Shown here one piece after another: positions 7,274 to 14,504 of a stretch of DNA of 32,492 nt. Every line of letters begins with the position of its first letter. Position 1 is the first letter of the stretch. This DNA is from Clostridiales bacterium (lineage in GTDB: Bacteria > Bacillota > Clostridia > Christensenellales > Borkfalkiaceae), in NCBI GenBank assembly GCA_015069285.1, contig SVIX01000010.1, positions 1 to 32,492 on the forward strand, in the 5' to 3' direction. A program made the translations under genes and the position numbers. The notes below the pieces were generated by a model. That model searched no databases. It was not told where the DNA came from and saw only the letters and a program-made list of their open reading frames with translations.

Positions 7274-8002
7274 CTCTTTTCGATTTATATATTTAATGGA
7301 AACGCGTTTGCCTTTATCGATAAGATATACCACGGCGTAAGCGAGCGCGCCAAGCGTTTCAAAAATGACGTCCGTCATCGTATCGATTAGCCCTATGTCT
7401 ATATATGCGTCTAAGGTAACGCCGTTCACGGTGACGGAAGTAATTCCCCCTATCGCGCCGATTTCGCCCAACTTATCCCCGATAAGATAGGAATATATCG
7501 AATGAACGAAGGTGTCTTGTTGCATATCCGTAAAAAACAAACTGTCCGCGGTGTATTCGATAATTTCCCATACGACCGCCACGAATACGGAAAACAGCAA
7601 CCCCGTCAACGCGCAAAGTAAAACGCTAACGTCTTCTTTTTTTAAAATGATTTTCGGCAAATACGCGCCGAGCACGGCGAACACTACGCCTCCAACGGTA
7701 TGTAAAAGTGTATCCCACCAAGGAATTAAATAATAAAATTTATACGCGTGCCCAAGCGTCGGGCATACGGCGTACGCCAAAACGAATAGATACATCGGCA
7801 ACCCGATTTTCATTTTAAATAAGCGTTCCGCTAAATCAGGCAAACAAAGACAGCCGACGGAAAGCGCGCATATTAACGCTTGCGAAAGCGTACCCGTTAC
7901 GGAAAAATAAATCAAAGAACCGACACAAAATAATTGGCATATCGCAAAAAAGATATACCGTATCATTTTTTCTTTCGTACCTTTCGTTTTCGTTTGCTCC
8001 AT
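7250..8002 (-). CDS. Multi-pass membrane protein, resembling YjdF/DUF2238
   Basis: A 250-residue integral membrane protein of unknown function with about six hydrophobic segments. A WWDTLLHTVGG motif, a VVWEIIEY motif and a GLIDTMTDVIFETLGAL motif place conserved charged residues at membrane edges, as in YjdF/DUF2238 proteins; I am moderately sure of the family and cannot give a role. A full consensus promoter lies directly upstream and a GGGGG-containing stretch precedes ATG. Its last codons and stop overlap the terminator hairpin of the converging 6S-like RNA, so that hairpin also lies at the end of its transcript. Confidence 0.75.
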   Translation of the reverse strand: MEQTKTKGTKEKMIRYIFFAICQLFCVGSLIYFSVTGTLSQALICALSVGCLCLPDLAERLFKMKIGLPMYLFVLAYAVCPTLGHAYKFYYLIPWWDTLLHTVGGVVFAVLGAYLPKIILKKEDVSVLLCALTGLLFSVFVAVVWEIIEYTADSLFFTDMQQDTFVHSIYSYLIGDKLGEIGAIGGITSVTVNGVTLDAYIDIGLIDTMTDVIFETLGALAYAVVYLIDKGKRVSIKYINRKENETPTSS

Positions 8003-8025
8003 AAATCTTTCTTCCCCCTTTTTTA

Positions 8026-8054
8026 ATTATAACAGTTTACAAAATATTTGTCAA
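8026..8054 (-). promoter_or_regulatory. Promoter of the YjdF-like membrane protein
   Basis: TTGACA (8049-8054, minus strand), 17-base spacer, TATAAT (8026-8031), about 25 bases before the start codon. Confidence 0.85.
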
Positions 8055-8085
8055 TGCAAAATACCCGCGAAAACGCACAAAACGC

Positions 8086-8114
8086 TTGACAGCGCGCATA
8101 AAAAGCCGTATAAT
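8086..8114 (+). promoter_or_regulatory. pnuC-type gene promoter
   Basis: TTGACA (8086-8091), 17-base spacer, TATAAT (8109-8114). Transcription should begin near 8121, about 120 bases before the start codon, leaving room for a structured leader. Confidence 0.85.
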
Positions 8115-8120
8115 ACTATT

Positions 8121-8230
8121 ATAATAAAAAAATATAGGTACTGCCACCGGGTAGTTACGAATGTGAGCGTTCGCACCACGTATCGTTAGGTCTTAGAAGA
8201 TACGGCGTTGGAATGCTTATTTTTTTCTTG
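8121..8230 (+). promoter_or_regulatory. Structured attenuator-like leader of the pnuC-type gene; possible riboswitch
   Basis: The leader can form hairpin 1, GTACTGCC (8138-8145) with GGTAGTTAC (8150-8158). It also forms a long terminator-like hairpin: AGCGTTC (8166-8172) with GAATGCT (8211-8217), enclosing CGTATC (8179-8184) with GATACG (8199-8204), followed at once by TATTTTTTTC. An alternative short pairing of GAAT with GTTC (8159-8172) would break the base of that terminator, so two exclusive states are possible. The ribosome binding site GGAG (8232-8235) lies outside the hairpin. I do not recognise it as a TPP, FMN, preQ1, ZTP or purine aptamer. Confidence 0.6.
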
Positions 8231-8243
8231 CGGAGCAAAAACA

Positions 8244-8927
8244 ATGAAGAAATTATTACGCTATTTTTCCCCTTTTGAATGGACGCTTTGGGTGGGGTCG
8301 GTACTCGCCATTACCTTGGCGTTCGTTTTGGGCGGTGATTTTTTAATATGGACGCTGATTGCCTCACTCATCGGCGTTACTGCCTTGATTTTTCTCGCCA
8401 AAGGAAACGTTATAGGGCAAGTGTTGGTGATTATTTTCAGCACCTTATACGCCGTCGCGTCCTTTAAACAACGCTACTTCGGGGAAATGATTACCTATTT
8501 AGGTATGTCTTTGCCCAGCGCTCTCGTCGCTTGCGTCAGTTGGTTAAAAAATCCGTCGAATAAAGGCGTGTCGGAAGTTCAAGTCGCGAAAATGACAGGC
8601 AAAAAATGGATTTTTTTGTCCGTATCCGCCGTCGCCGTTACCGTCCTTTTTTATTTCATTTTACGATTCTTCCACACGAACCGTTTACTCGTAAGCACCC
8701 TTTCGGTAACGACGAGCTTTTTCGCCTCCACTTTAATGATTTTCCGTAGCCCCGCCTACGCCGTAGCGTACGCTTTTAACGATATCGTTTTGATTATTTT
8801 ATGGACGCTCTCCTGTTTTACCTCGCTCGCCTATTTACCAATGGTCGTTTGTTTCTTTGCCTTTTTATGTAACGATAGTTACGCCTTTATCAACTGGCGA
8901 AAAATGCAACGCCTTCAAAACGAATAA
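8244..8927 (+). CDS. PnuC-family vitamin/nucleoside transporter
   Basis: A 227-residue membrane protein with about seven helices. The C-terminal signature (NDIVLIILW, then a MVVCFFAFLCND segment and YAFINW) and the WTLWVGSV opening match the PnuC family, which imports nicotinamide riboside by facilitated diffusion with trapping by phosphorylation; PnuT and PnuX relatives carry thiamine and riboflavin. The substrate is not decided by sequence alone, so no symbol is given; nadE and pncB in the same window fit but do not prove a nicotinamide-type substrate. The ATG at 8244 is preferred over the in-frame TTG at 8208 because GGAG lies eight bases before it and the TTG falls in the leader hairpin. 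It is followed by a strong terminator. Confidence 0.85.
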   Translation: MKKLLRYFSPFEWTLWVGSVLAITLAFVLGGDFLIWTLIASLIGVTALIFLAKGNVIGQVLVIIFSTLYAVASFKQRYFGEMITYLGMSLPSALVACVSWLKNPSNKGVSEVQVAKMTGKKWIFLSVSAVAVTVLFYFILRFFHTNRLLVSTLSVTTSFFASTLMIFRSPAYAVAYAFNDIVLIILWTLSCFTSLAYLPMVVCFFAFLCNDSYAFINWRKMQRLQNE

Positions 8928-8935
8928 CTTTTTTC

Positions 8936-8962
8936 GGACGAAATTTTTTTCGTCCCTTTTTT
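8936..8962 (+). terminator. Intrinsic terminator after the pnuC-type gene
   Basis: Perfect stem GGACGAAA / TTTCGTCC (8936-8955) followed by CTTTTTT, eight bases after the stop codon. Confidence 0.9.
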
Positions 8963-8986
8963 ATTTGAAATTATACGAACAAATGT

Positions 8987-9015
8987 TTGACTTTTTATTG
9001 CGTAAGGTATATAAT
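8987..9015 (+). promoter_or_regulatory. Promoter of the radical SAM gene; start at or next to the ATG
   Basis: TTGACT (8987-8992), 17-base spacer, TATAAT (9010-9015). The ATG at 9022 is six bases after the -10 box, where transcription itself should start, so the mRNA would be leaderless. Confidence 0.8.
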
Positions 9016-9021
9016 ACTAGT

Positions 9022-10332
9022 ATGATTACGCAAGAAAAGTTACAAATTTTAACGGAGAGCGCGAAATACGACGTATCCTGTTCGTCGTCGGGAAGTGGCA
9101 GAAAAAACCAAGGCGGAATAGGAAACGGGTATATTGCAGGGTGTTGTCACTCGTTCACGCCTGACGGACGGTGTGTTTCGCTATTAAAAATCCTTTTAAG
9201 CAACGATTGTATTTACGATTGCAAATACTGTCCCAACCGCGTGACGGCGGACGTTCCGCGCGCGACGGCGACGGTAGACGAAATTTGCGAACTTACGATA
9301 GATTTTTACAAACGGAATTATATCGAGGGGTTGTTTTTGTCCTCTGCCGTACATAAAAATCCCAACTATACGATGGAACGGCTTGTGGAAGTAATCAAAA
9401 AATTGCGGACGGAATACAACTTTCACGGCTATATTCACCTCAAAGGGATTCCGCGCGCCGACCCTTCGCTAAATAGGTTGGGGGCGTTATACGCGGATAG
9501 AATGAGTTATAATATCGAACTCCCCTCCGAGCAAAGCTTAAAACTGCTCGCTCCGCAAAAGGACAAGCGCAGTTTGTTATTGCCTATGAAAAATTTAACG
9601 CAAGAACGCTCTGCATTTTTAGAAGAAAAGAAAAAAGGACTAGTCAAAGGACGCTTTTTGCCTGCGGGGCAAACGACGCAAATGATTGTAGGCGCGTCCC
9701 CCGAGGCGGATGGGCAAATTTTAAGGCTAACGCAAGCGTTATATCGGAATATGCAGTTAAAACGGGTATACTACTCCTCCTATTTACCCGTAGTCGAAGA
9801 TTCGCTTTTACCGAGCAAAGCGGTTGGGCAGTTACGGGAACACCGATTATACCAAGCCGACTGGCTGTTGCGGTTTTACGGGTTCACCGTGGAAGAAATC
9901 GTAAACGAAAGCGAAAATTTATCTATGGAATTAGACCCCAAATGCGCGTGGGCGCTCAGGAATATGCATCTTTTTCCTATGGAGATAAACGACGCGCCGT
10001 TGGAAGGGTTGCTCCGCGTACCGGGCATCGGCGCGAGAAACGCGCATAAAATTATACAGGCAAGACGCTTTACCACGCTATCTTTCGAAGATTTGATAAA
10101 AATGAAAATCGCGTTAAAGCGCGCGAAACATTTTATCACCTGCAACGGGAAATTTTACGGCGCAAAAAACGAAACCGCCGTCAAAGGATTGCTTATATCG
10201 GCGGAAAACGGTGAAAGCGCGATACAAACGGATATCTTTTCCTTATTACAAAACGAAAAGACGGTAAGCGATAAAAAACTGCTCTTTTCAGACAGCGCCA
10301 CCGCGCTTACCGTACGGACGGGAGAATTGTAG
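9022..10332 (+). CDS. Radical SAM protein with helix-hairpin-helix motif, DNA modification/repair-linked (TIGR03916-like)
   Basis: A 436-residue radical SAM enzyme. The 4Fe-4S motif is CIYDCKYC (C63, C67, C70); a helix-hairpin-helix DNA-binding motif VPGIGARNAHKI is at 333-344. The opening LQILTESAKYDVSCSSSG is characteristic of the family annotated as putative DNA modification/repair radical SAM protein, which usually neighbours a DUF4130 / uracil-DNA-glycosylase-like gene, exactly as here. The reaction is not established; DNA lesion repair or base modification is inferred. The ATG at 9022 is chosen because the family N-terminus starts there and because the longer upstream frame runs through the previous terminator and promoter. 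There is no Shine-Dalgarno sequence and the ATG is six bases after the -10 box. Confidence 0.9.
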   Translation: MITQEKLQILTESAKYDVSCSSSGSGRKNQGGIGNGYIAGCCHSFTPDGRCVSLLKILLSNDCIYDCKYCPNRVTADVPRATATVDEICELTIDFYKRNYIEGLFLSSAVHKNPNYTMERLVEVIKKLRTEYNFHGYIHLKGIPRADPSLNRLGALYADRMSYNIELPSEQSLKLLAPQKDKRSLLLPMKNLTQERSAFLEEKKKGLVKGRFLPAGQTTQMIVGASPEADGQILRLTQALYRNMQLKRVYYSSYLPVVEDSLLPSKAVGQLREHRLYQADWLLRFYGFTVEEIVNESENLSMELDPKCAWALRNMHLFPMEINDAPLEGLLRVPGIGARNAHKIIQARRFTTLSFEDLIKMKIALKRAKHFITCNGKFYGAKNETAVKGLLISAENGESAIQTDIFSLLQNEKTVSDKKLLFSDSATALTVRTGEL

Positions 10333-10386
10333 AATTGTCACGAAAACACGCAAACGGTTACGAAAAATTGAAAAAACGAGGCTAAA

Positions 10387-11118
10387 ATGTTATATATTTT
10401 CGACGGAACGGTATACGGATTTTTAACGGCGTTTTTGGAAGCTTTTCACGACGAAAACGCCCTGCTTTGTTCGCGCGAAAAACAACTTGTTTTAGGGTAT
10501 ACGCCCGTATTCGTCACGACGGACGAGGCGCGCGCAAAAAAAGCGGAAAATCGCTTAAAAAGCTTCGACGGGGATTGCTTACGCGATTTGCAAACGCTAC
10601 TTCGTTGCGGACAAGCAGACAGCGAACAGGTTGCGTTCGCTTATTTTCGCGCCTTGGCGAACGCCAAGCGACCTATACGCAACGATTTATCTAAAAGCGA
10701 AGTATTTCAAGCCACCGAGTATATAAAAAAAGTCGGGCTGGAAATTCACCGTTTCCACGGTTTTATCCGTTTTATGGAAACGGCAAGCGGAGCTTTATAC
10801 GCCCCTTTTGCGCCTGACAACGATATTTGCGAATTGTTATTACCTCATTTTCGAGCGAGATTACCGCACTACCCCTTCGTGTTACACGATACCGTCCGTA
10901 AAAAAGCCGTCGTTTACGACGGGGAACACACCTTTAGCGCGCCCCTTGATAAAGCGGATATATTGCTTTCGGCAAACGAAACGGCTTGGCAGTCGCTTTG
11001 GCGAAAATATTACGACGCCGTAAATATTCCCGCCCGCGAACGGTTAAAACAAATGCGCGGATATATGCCCGTACGGTATTGGAAATTTATGCCTGAAAAA
11101 AATAAATACTCGCCGTAA
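10387..11118 (+). CDS. DUF4130 (TIGR03915-like) putative DNA repair partner
   Basis: A 243-residue protein beginning YIFDGTVYGFLTAFLEAF, the usual N-terminus of the DUF4130 family. Members stand alone, as here, or are fused to a uracil-DNA glycosylase domain, and are encoded beside the radical SAM protein just upstream. Visible conserved stretches are RFHGFIRFME (around 122-132), YAPFAPDNDI, a DTVRKKA segment, and the C-terminal LWRKYYDAVNIPARE...RYWKFMPE. Biochemical function is unknown; a shared role with the radical SAM enzyme in DNA metabolism is inferred from constant association. It follows 54 bases after its neighbour with GAGG before ATG, and a bidirectional terminator overlaps its stop codon. 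Confidence 0.88.
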   Translation: MLYIFDGTVYGFLTAFLEAFHDENALLCSREKQLVLGYTPVFVTTDEARAKKAENRLKSFDGDCLRDLQTLLRCGQADSEQVAFAYFRALANAKRPIRNDLSKSEVFQATEYIKKVGLEIHRFHGFIRFMETASGALYAPFAPDNDICELLLPHFRARLPHYPFVLHDTVRKKAVVYDGEHTFSAPLDKADILLSANETAWQSLWRKYYDAVNIPARERLKQMRGYMPVRYWKFMPEKNKYSP

Positions 11119-11132
11119 AGACGAGTATTTTT
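11104..11132. terminator. Bidirectional terminator between converging genes
   Basis: AAATACTCG (11104-11112) pairs with CGAGTATTT (11122-11130), followed by T runs in both directions. It serves the DUF4130 gene on the plus strand, whose TAA is in the loop, and the TM2 gene on the minus strand. Confidence 0.88.
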
Positions 11133-11149
11133 TGTCCGCCGTATTGTAA

Positions 11150-11488
11150 TTAAAGTAGCATTTCCATAATCGTTTGGAAATTTTTTTCTTTGGCTTTTTT
11201 AGATACGCTAAACCAATCGATAATCGTCAAAATTCCACAAACGCCACACGTTAAAAGTTTTAATACTCCCATACCCGTATCGCCGAGCATAAATCTATCT
11301 ACGCCCAAAGAACCAAGAAGTACGGACATAATTAAAATCGTCGTAGGATTTTTGAATTCCATCATAGAAATAAGCGAATATTTACTTTCGTCAGCCTGTA
11401 ACATTCTTTCTTTTATCAAAAGCACGTGATTAGGCAAAAAATATTCTCTATTTGCCGTTAAAAACATATCTACTTTTGTTGCGTCCAT
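11150..11488 (-). CDS. TM2-domain membrane protein
   Basis: A 112-residue protein with a cytoplasmic N-terminal half (about 1-48) and a C-terminal TM2 domain: two hydrophobic helices joined by a short turn, with the LGSLGVDRFMLGDTGMG signature at about 58-74 and a CGVCGILTIIDWF second helix. TM2 proteins are widespread and mostly of unknown function. GGAGG lies six bases before ATG. It follows the DUF2752 gene by 36 bases on the same strand; the two families are often adjacent in Clostridia and probably act at the membrane together, though that is inference. Confidence 0.88.
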   Translation of the reverse strand: MDATKVDMFLTANREYFLPNHVLLIKERMLQADESKYSLISMMEFKNPTTILIMSVLLGSLGVDRFMLGDTGMGVLKLLTCGVCGILTIIDWFSVSKKAKEKNFQTIMEMLL

Positions 11489-11524
11489 AAAACACCTCCG
11501 TTTTTTCTTTTTTATCTTTCGTTG

Positions 11525-11872
11525 TCATAAAATTTTGATAAAAGCTACGCGGACAATGTAAACTGTAAAAATCAAAATTCCTGCGACACAAAAAAAACTG
11601 TTTTTTAGGCGTTGCGATAACGGTAAAAACTCCTCAAACGCATATACTACGCCTAGTATCGGTATAAATAAAAATAAGGGATGAAAAGAAAACGCAAGAC
11701 GAACTTCTCCGTTTAAAAAACAGCGCCACGCCCTCGTCAATCCACAACACGGGCAAGAAATACGCAAAAACCGATAGAACGGACAACCAAACGCCAGCCC
11801 GTATGCCCCAACTAAAATCCCTAATCCTATTTTTAAGAGTACCCTTGCGTACCTTCCTTTGTTCGACTTCAT
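11525..11872 (-). CDS. DUF2752 small membrane protein
   Basis: A 115-residue membrane protein with the DUF2752 hallmark CPCCGLTRA (C40, C42, C43) followed by an NGEVRLAFSFHPLF segment; three hydrophobic helices are visible. Function is unknown. It is the first gene of a two-gene unit with the TM2 gene. Its promoter (TTGACA 11910-11915, TATAAT 11887-11892, minus strand) carries a perfect palindrome in the spacer, probably the operator of the divergent Xre regulator. The predicted transcript start is only about eight bases before ATG and there is no Shine-Dalgarno sequence. Confidence 0.82.
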   Translation of the reverse strand: MKSNKGRYARVLLKIGLGILVGAYGLAFGCPFYRFLRISCPCCGLTRAWRCFLNGEVRLAFSFHPLFLFIPILGVVYAFEEFLPLSQRLKNSFFCVAGILIFTVYIVRVAFIKIL

Positions 11873-11886
11873 AATTTTATATTATA

Positions 11887-11942
11887 ATTATATCAGGTCT
11901 TTTGACCTATGTCAAGACTTTTGACCTAAAATGGCATATAAT
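11887..11942. promoter_or_regulatory. Divergent promoter region with palindromic operators
   Basis: Leftward promoter: TTGACA (11910-11915), 17-base spacer, TATAAT (11887-11892). The spacer holds a perfect palindrome AGGTCTTTTGACCT (11895-11908). A second imperfect copy, AAGACTTTTGACCT (11914-11927), lies 19 bases on, about two helical turns. It overlaps the leftward -35 and the position of a weak rightward -35 (AAGACT) for TATAAT at 11937-11942. Bound regulator could control both directions. Confidence 0.75.
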
Positions 11943-11948
11943 TTTATT

Positions 11949-12149
11949 ATGCCTTATATTGACGTCATCAAACAAATTATGCAAGAAAACAATTTAAGCC
12001 AACAAAAGCTTGCGGATATTTTGGGGATAAATCAAACGACGGTAAGTCAATGGTTATTGGGGCGAAAAAAGCCCGGGTACGACAGTATTTTAATGTTGTA
12101 CGAAAAGTTTGCTATCGAACCCAATCTGCTTTTCGGCATAGAGCGTTAG
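11949..12149 (+). CDS. Small Xre-family helix-turn-helix regulator
   Basis: A 66-residue protein that is essentially one HTH_3 (Cro/CI-type) domain: KQIMQENNLSQQKLADILG, then INQTTVSQWLLGRKKP as the recognition helix and wing, then a short helix. It probably represses itself and the divergent DUF2752-TM2 unit through the palindromes between them. The ATG at 11949 is chosen over an in-frame ATG at 11931 because TATAAT (11937-11942) would then lie inside the gene. With the later start the ATG is exactly six bases after the -10 box, so the mRNA should be leaderless. No ribosome binding site precedes either ATG. Confidence 0.85.
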   Translation: MPYIDVIKQIMQENNLSQQKLADILGINQTTVSQWLLGRKKPGYDSILMLYEKFAIEPNLLFGIER

Positions 12150-12291
12150 TTTTTTGATAAAGCGGATTTCTACGCCCTATGTTCCGTATAAAAATATGCG
12201 CATACGCGCATTTACGCAATCCTTTATCGGGATTAACTGATAAAACTGCCTCTTTCTTTTTATAAAAAAGAAAAAAGCAAGCGACAAACTA
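12150..12291. other. Intergenic stretch with two short hairpins, no gene seen
   Basis: Between xre and the glnN promoter I see no coding sequence. It holds a perfect ATGCGC-ATAC-GCGCAT hairpin (near 12194-12211) and an A/T hairpin TTTCTTTTT-ATA-AAAAAGAAA (near 12254-12275). Neither has a typical T run, so how xre transcription ends is not clear. Confidence 0.5.
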
Positions 12292-12321
12292 TTGACAAAA
12301 GCAAACGCTTTAAGGTATAAT
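12292..12321 (+). promoter_or_regulatory. glnN promoter
   Basis: TTGACA (12292-12297), 18-base spacer, TATAAT (12316-12321). Transcription should begin at about 12328, just before the leader hairpin. Confidence 0.85.
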
Positions 12322-12329
12322 ATTATTAT

Positions 12330-12363
12330 GGCAAAGGCTTTTAATTGCCTTTGCCGTCTTTTT
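12330..12363 (+). terminator. Attenuator-like terminator in the glnN leader
   Basis: Perfect nine-base stem GGCAAAGGC (12330-12338) / GCCTTTGCC (12347-12355), loop TTTTAATT, then GTCTTTTT. It lies between the promoter and the gene, within the first bases of the transcript, so most transcripts should stop unless it is overcome. A 27-codon ORF beginning ATG at 12328, six bases after the -10 box, runs through the hairpin and overlaps the glnN start. Confidence 0.8.
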
Positions 12364-12394
12364 AATTCGTTTATTTTTACCGAGGAGAAAATTT

Positions 12395-14491
12395 ATGAAA
12401 CTCGTATCTGATTATTTCGGCTGTATGGTATTTAACGACGAGGTAATGAAAGAAAAGCTTTCCCCCGAAGACTACGCCACTTTAAAACGCACGATGGAAC
12501 ACGGCAGAAGCTTAAATTTATCCGTGGCTAACGCCGTTGCAAACGCAATGAAAGATTGGGCGGTGGCTTTGGGCGCGACGCACTATACGCATTGGTTTCA
12601 ACCGATGACGGGCATTACCGCCGAAAAACACGACAGCTTTATCTCCCCCAAAGACGGCGGAAAGGTGATTATGGAATTTTCGGGAAAAGAACTCGTCCGC
12701 GGAGAAACGGACGCATCCTCTTTCCCGTCGGGCGGATTACGCGCCACCTTTGAAGCGCGCGGATATACCGCTTGGGACGCTACCTCTTACGCTTTTATTA
12801 AAGACGGCGTACTTTGTATCCCTACGGCGTTTTGTTCGTACGGAGGCGAAGCGCTCGACAAAAAAACCCCCTTGCTCCGCTCTATGGAGGCTATCAACCG
12901 TCAAGCGCTCCGCGTATTAAAATTATTCGGGAACGAAGACGTGACTTCCGTCAAAACGACGGTCGGACCTGAACAGGAATATTTCCTCGTAGACAAAAAT
13001 CTGTTCGAACAAAGAAAGGATTTGATTTATACGGGACGCACGCTGTTCGGCGCAAAACCGCCCAAGGGTCAAGAAGTGGAAGGGCATTATTACGGCGTCA
13101 TCAAACCCCGCGTACAAGCTTTTATGAAAGAATTGGACGAAGAGCTTTGGAAACTTGGCGTACCGGCAAAAACCGAGCACAACGAAGCCGCGCCCGCGCA
13201 ACACGAACTTGCGCCCGTTTTTGAAACGACGAACATCGCCGCCGACCACAATCAGTTGACGATGGAAATTATGCAAAAACTCGCCAAAAAACACGATTTC
13301 GTGTGTTTACTCCACGAAAAACCGTTCGAGGGCGTAAACGGTAGCGGTAAACACAACAACTGGTCGATTTCCACCAACACGGGCGTCAACTTATTAGAAC
13401 CGGGCGCAACGCCTTACGAAAACGCGCAATTTTTATTGTTCCTTTGCGCCGTTATCAAAGCGGTAGACGATTATCAAGGATTGCTCCGCATTTCCGTCGC
13501 CTCTGCGGGTAACGACCACAGACTTGGCGCAAACGAAGCTCCCCCCGCCGTCGTATCTATGTTCCTCGGCGACGAACTGACGGAAATTTTAGAAGCGATT
13601 GAACGGGACGAGGGGTACGATACTAAAGAAAAAGAATTAATGCGTATCGGCGTACACACCTTGCCGAAATTCCCCAAGGATACGACGGACAGAAACCGTA
13701 CTTCCCCCTTTGCGTTTACGGGCAACAAATTTGAATTCCGTATGCTGGGCGCGTCGGCGTCCGTTTCGGGCGCAAATACCGTTATCAACACCGCGGTTGC
13801 CGAGGTATTGAAACAGTTCGCGGACGAATTAGAACAGGCAAGCGATTTCCAAACCGCTTTACACGATTTGATTAAACGCGTATTCACGGCGCATAAACGG
13901 ATTATTTTCAACGGCAACGGCTACGACGACAAATGGATAGCCGAAGCGGAAAAACGCGGGCTTTTGAATTTAAAAACCACCCCGGACGCATTAGCGACCT
14001 ATTTAGACGAAAAAAATATTGCTCTTTTCACCGCGCATAAAGTATACACGGAAAAAGAAATGCGTTCCCGTCACGAAATTTTCCTTGAAGATTATTGCAA
14101 AATTATCGAAATTGAAGCGCGCACGATGGCGGATATGGCGATGAAAGATATTCTCCCCGCCGTTTCCGAATATTCGCAAACGCTTTGCAATACCGTACAC
14201 GCAAAGAAAAAATTAAACAAAAAATTCGATTGCCGTTACGAAACGGATACGTTAGAACGCATATCCTCGTTACAAACGATTGTATATAAATGCGCGCAAA
14301 GTTTGGCGTATAAGCTCGACCACGCGGTATTGATGCACGACGCGGAAAGCCGTTCGCAATACTATAAAAACGAAACGCTACCCGTAATGCAAAGCTTACG
14401 AATGGCGTCGGACGAATTAGAAACGCTCGTCCCGTCCAAATATTGGTGTTTCCCCACCTACGGCGAATTGCTGTTTGGGGTAAGCGAATAA
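12395..14491 (+). CDS. glnN: Glutamine synthetase type III
   Basis: Makes glutamine from glutamate, ammonia and ATP; the main route of ammonia assimilation. The 698-residue length is that of GSIII, far above the roughly 450 of GSI. Signatures: THWFQPMTG (around 69-77), GPEQEYFLVD near residue 190 (glutamate/metal site), NEAAPAQHELAPVFE near 262, and HNNWSIST near 317. GAGGAG lies about seven bases before ATG. A leader terminator upstream suggests attenuation control, perhaps responding to nitrogen. nadE, a glutamine- or ammonia-using enzyme, follows after 13 bases and tmk after that, so the three are probably one transcript. Confidence 0.96.
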   Translation: MKLVSDYFGCMVFNDEVMKEKLSPEDYATLKRTMEHGRSLNLSVANAVANAMKDWAVALGATHYTHWFQPMTGITAEKHDSFISPKDGGKVIMEFSGKELVRGETDASSFPSGGLRATFEARGYTAWDATSYAFIKDGVLCIPTAFCSYGGEALDKKTPLLRSMEAINRQALRVLKLFGNEDVTSVKTTVGPEQEYFLVDKNLFEQRKDLIYTGRTLFGAKPPKGQEVEGHYYGVIKPRVQAFMKELDEELWKLGVPAKTEHNEAAPAQHELAPVFETTNIAADHNQLTMEIMQKLAKKHDFVCLLHEKPFEGVNGSGKHNNWSISTNTGVNLLEPGATPYENAQFLLFLCAVIKAVDDYQGLLRISVASAGNDHRLGANEAPPAVVSMFLGDELTEILEAIERDEGYDTKEKELMRIGVHTLPKFPKDTTDRNRTSPFAFTGNKFEFRMLGASASVSGANTVINTAVAEVLKQFADELEQASDFQTALHDLIKRVFTAHKRIIFNGNGYDDKWIAEAEKRGLLNLKTTPDALATYLDEKNIALFTAHKVYTEKEMRSRHEIFLEDYCKIIEIEARTMADMAMKDILPAVSEYSQTLCNTVHAKKKLNKKFDCRYETDTLERISSLQTIVYKCAQSLAYKLDHAVLMHDAESRSQYYKNETLPVMQSLRMASDELETLVPSKYWCFPTYGELLFGVSE

Positions 14492-14504
14492 GGAGTAAAT
14501 AAGT

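Noticed and set aside
8121-8230. TPP, FMN, ZTP or preQ1 riboswitch before the pnuC-type gene
   Set aside because: I looked for the conserved blocks of these aptamers. ACCGGG recalls part of ZTP, but the other required blocks are missing.
12194-12275. Terminator of xre or dual-hairpin ANTAR target
   Set aside because: Two hairpins exist, but both lie upstream of the glnN promoter, so they are not in its transcript, and neither ends in a proper T run.
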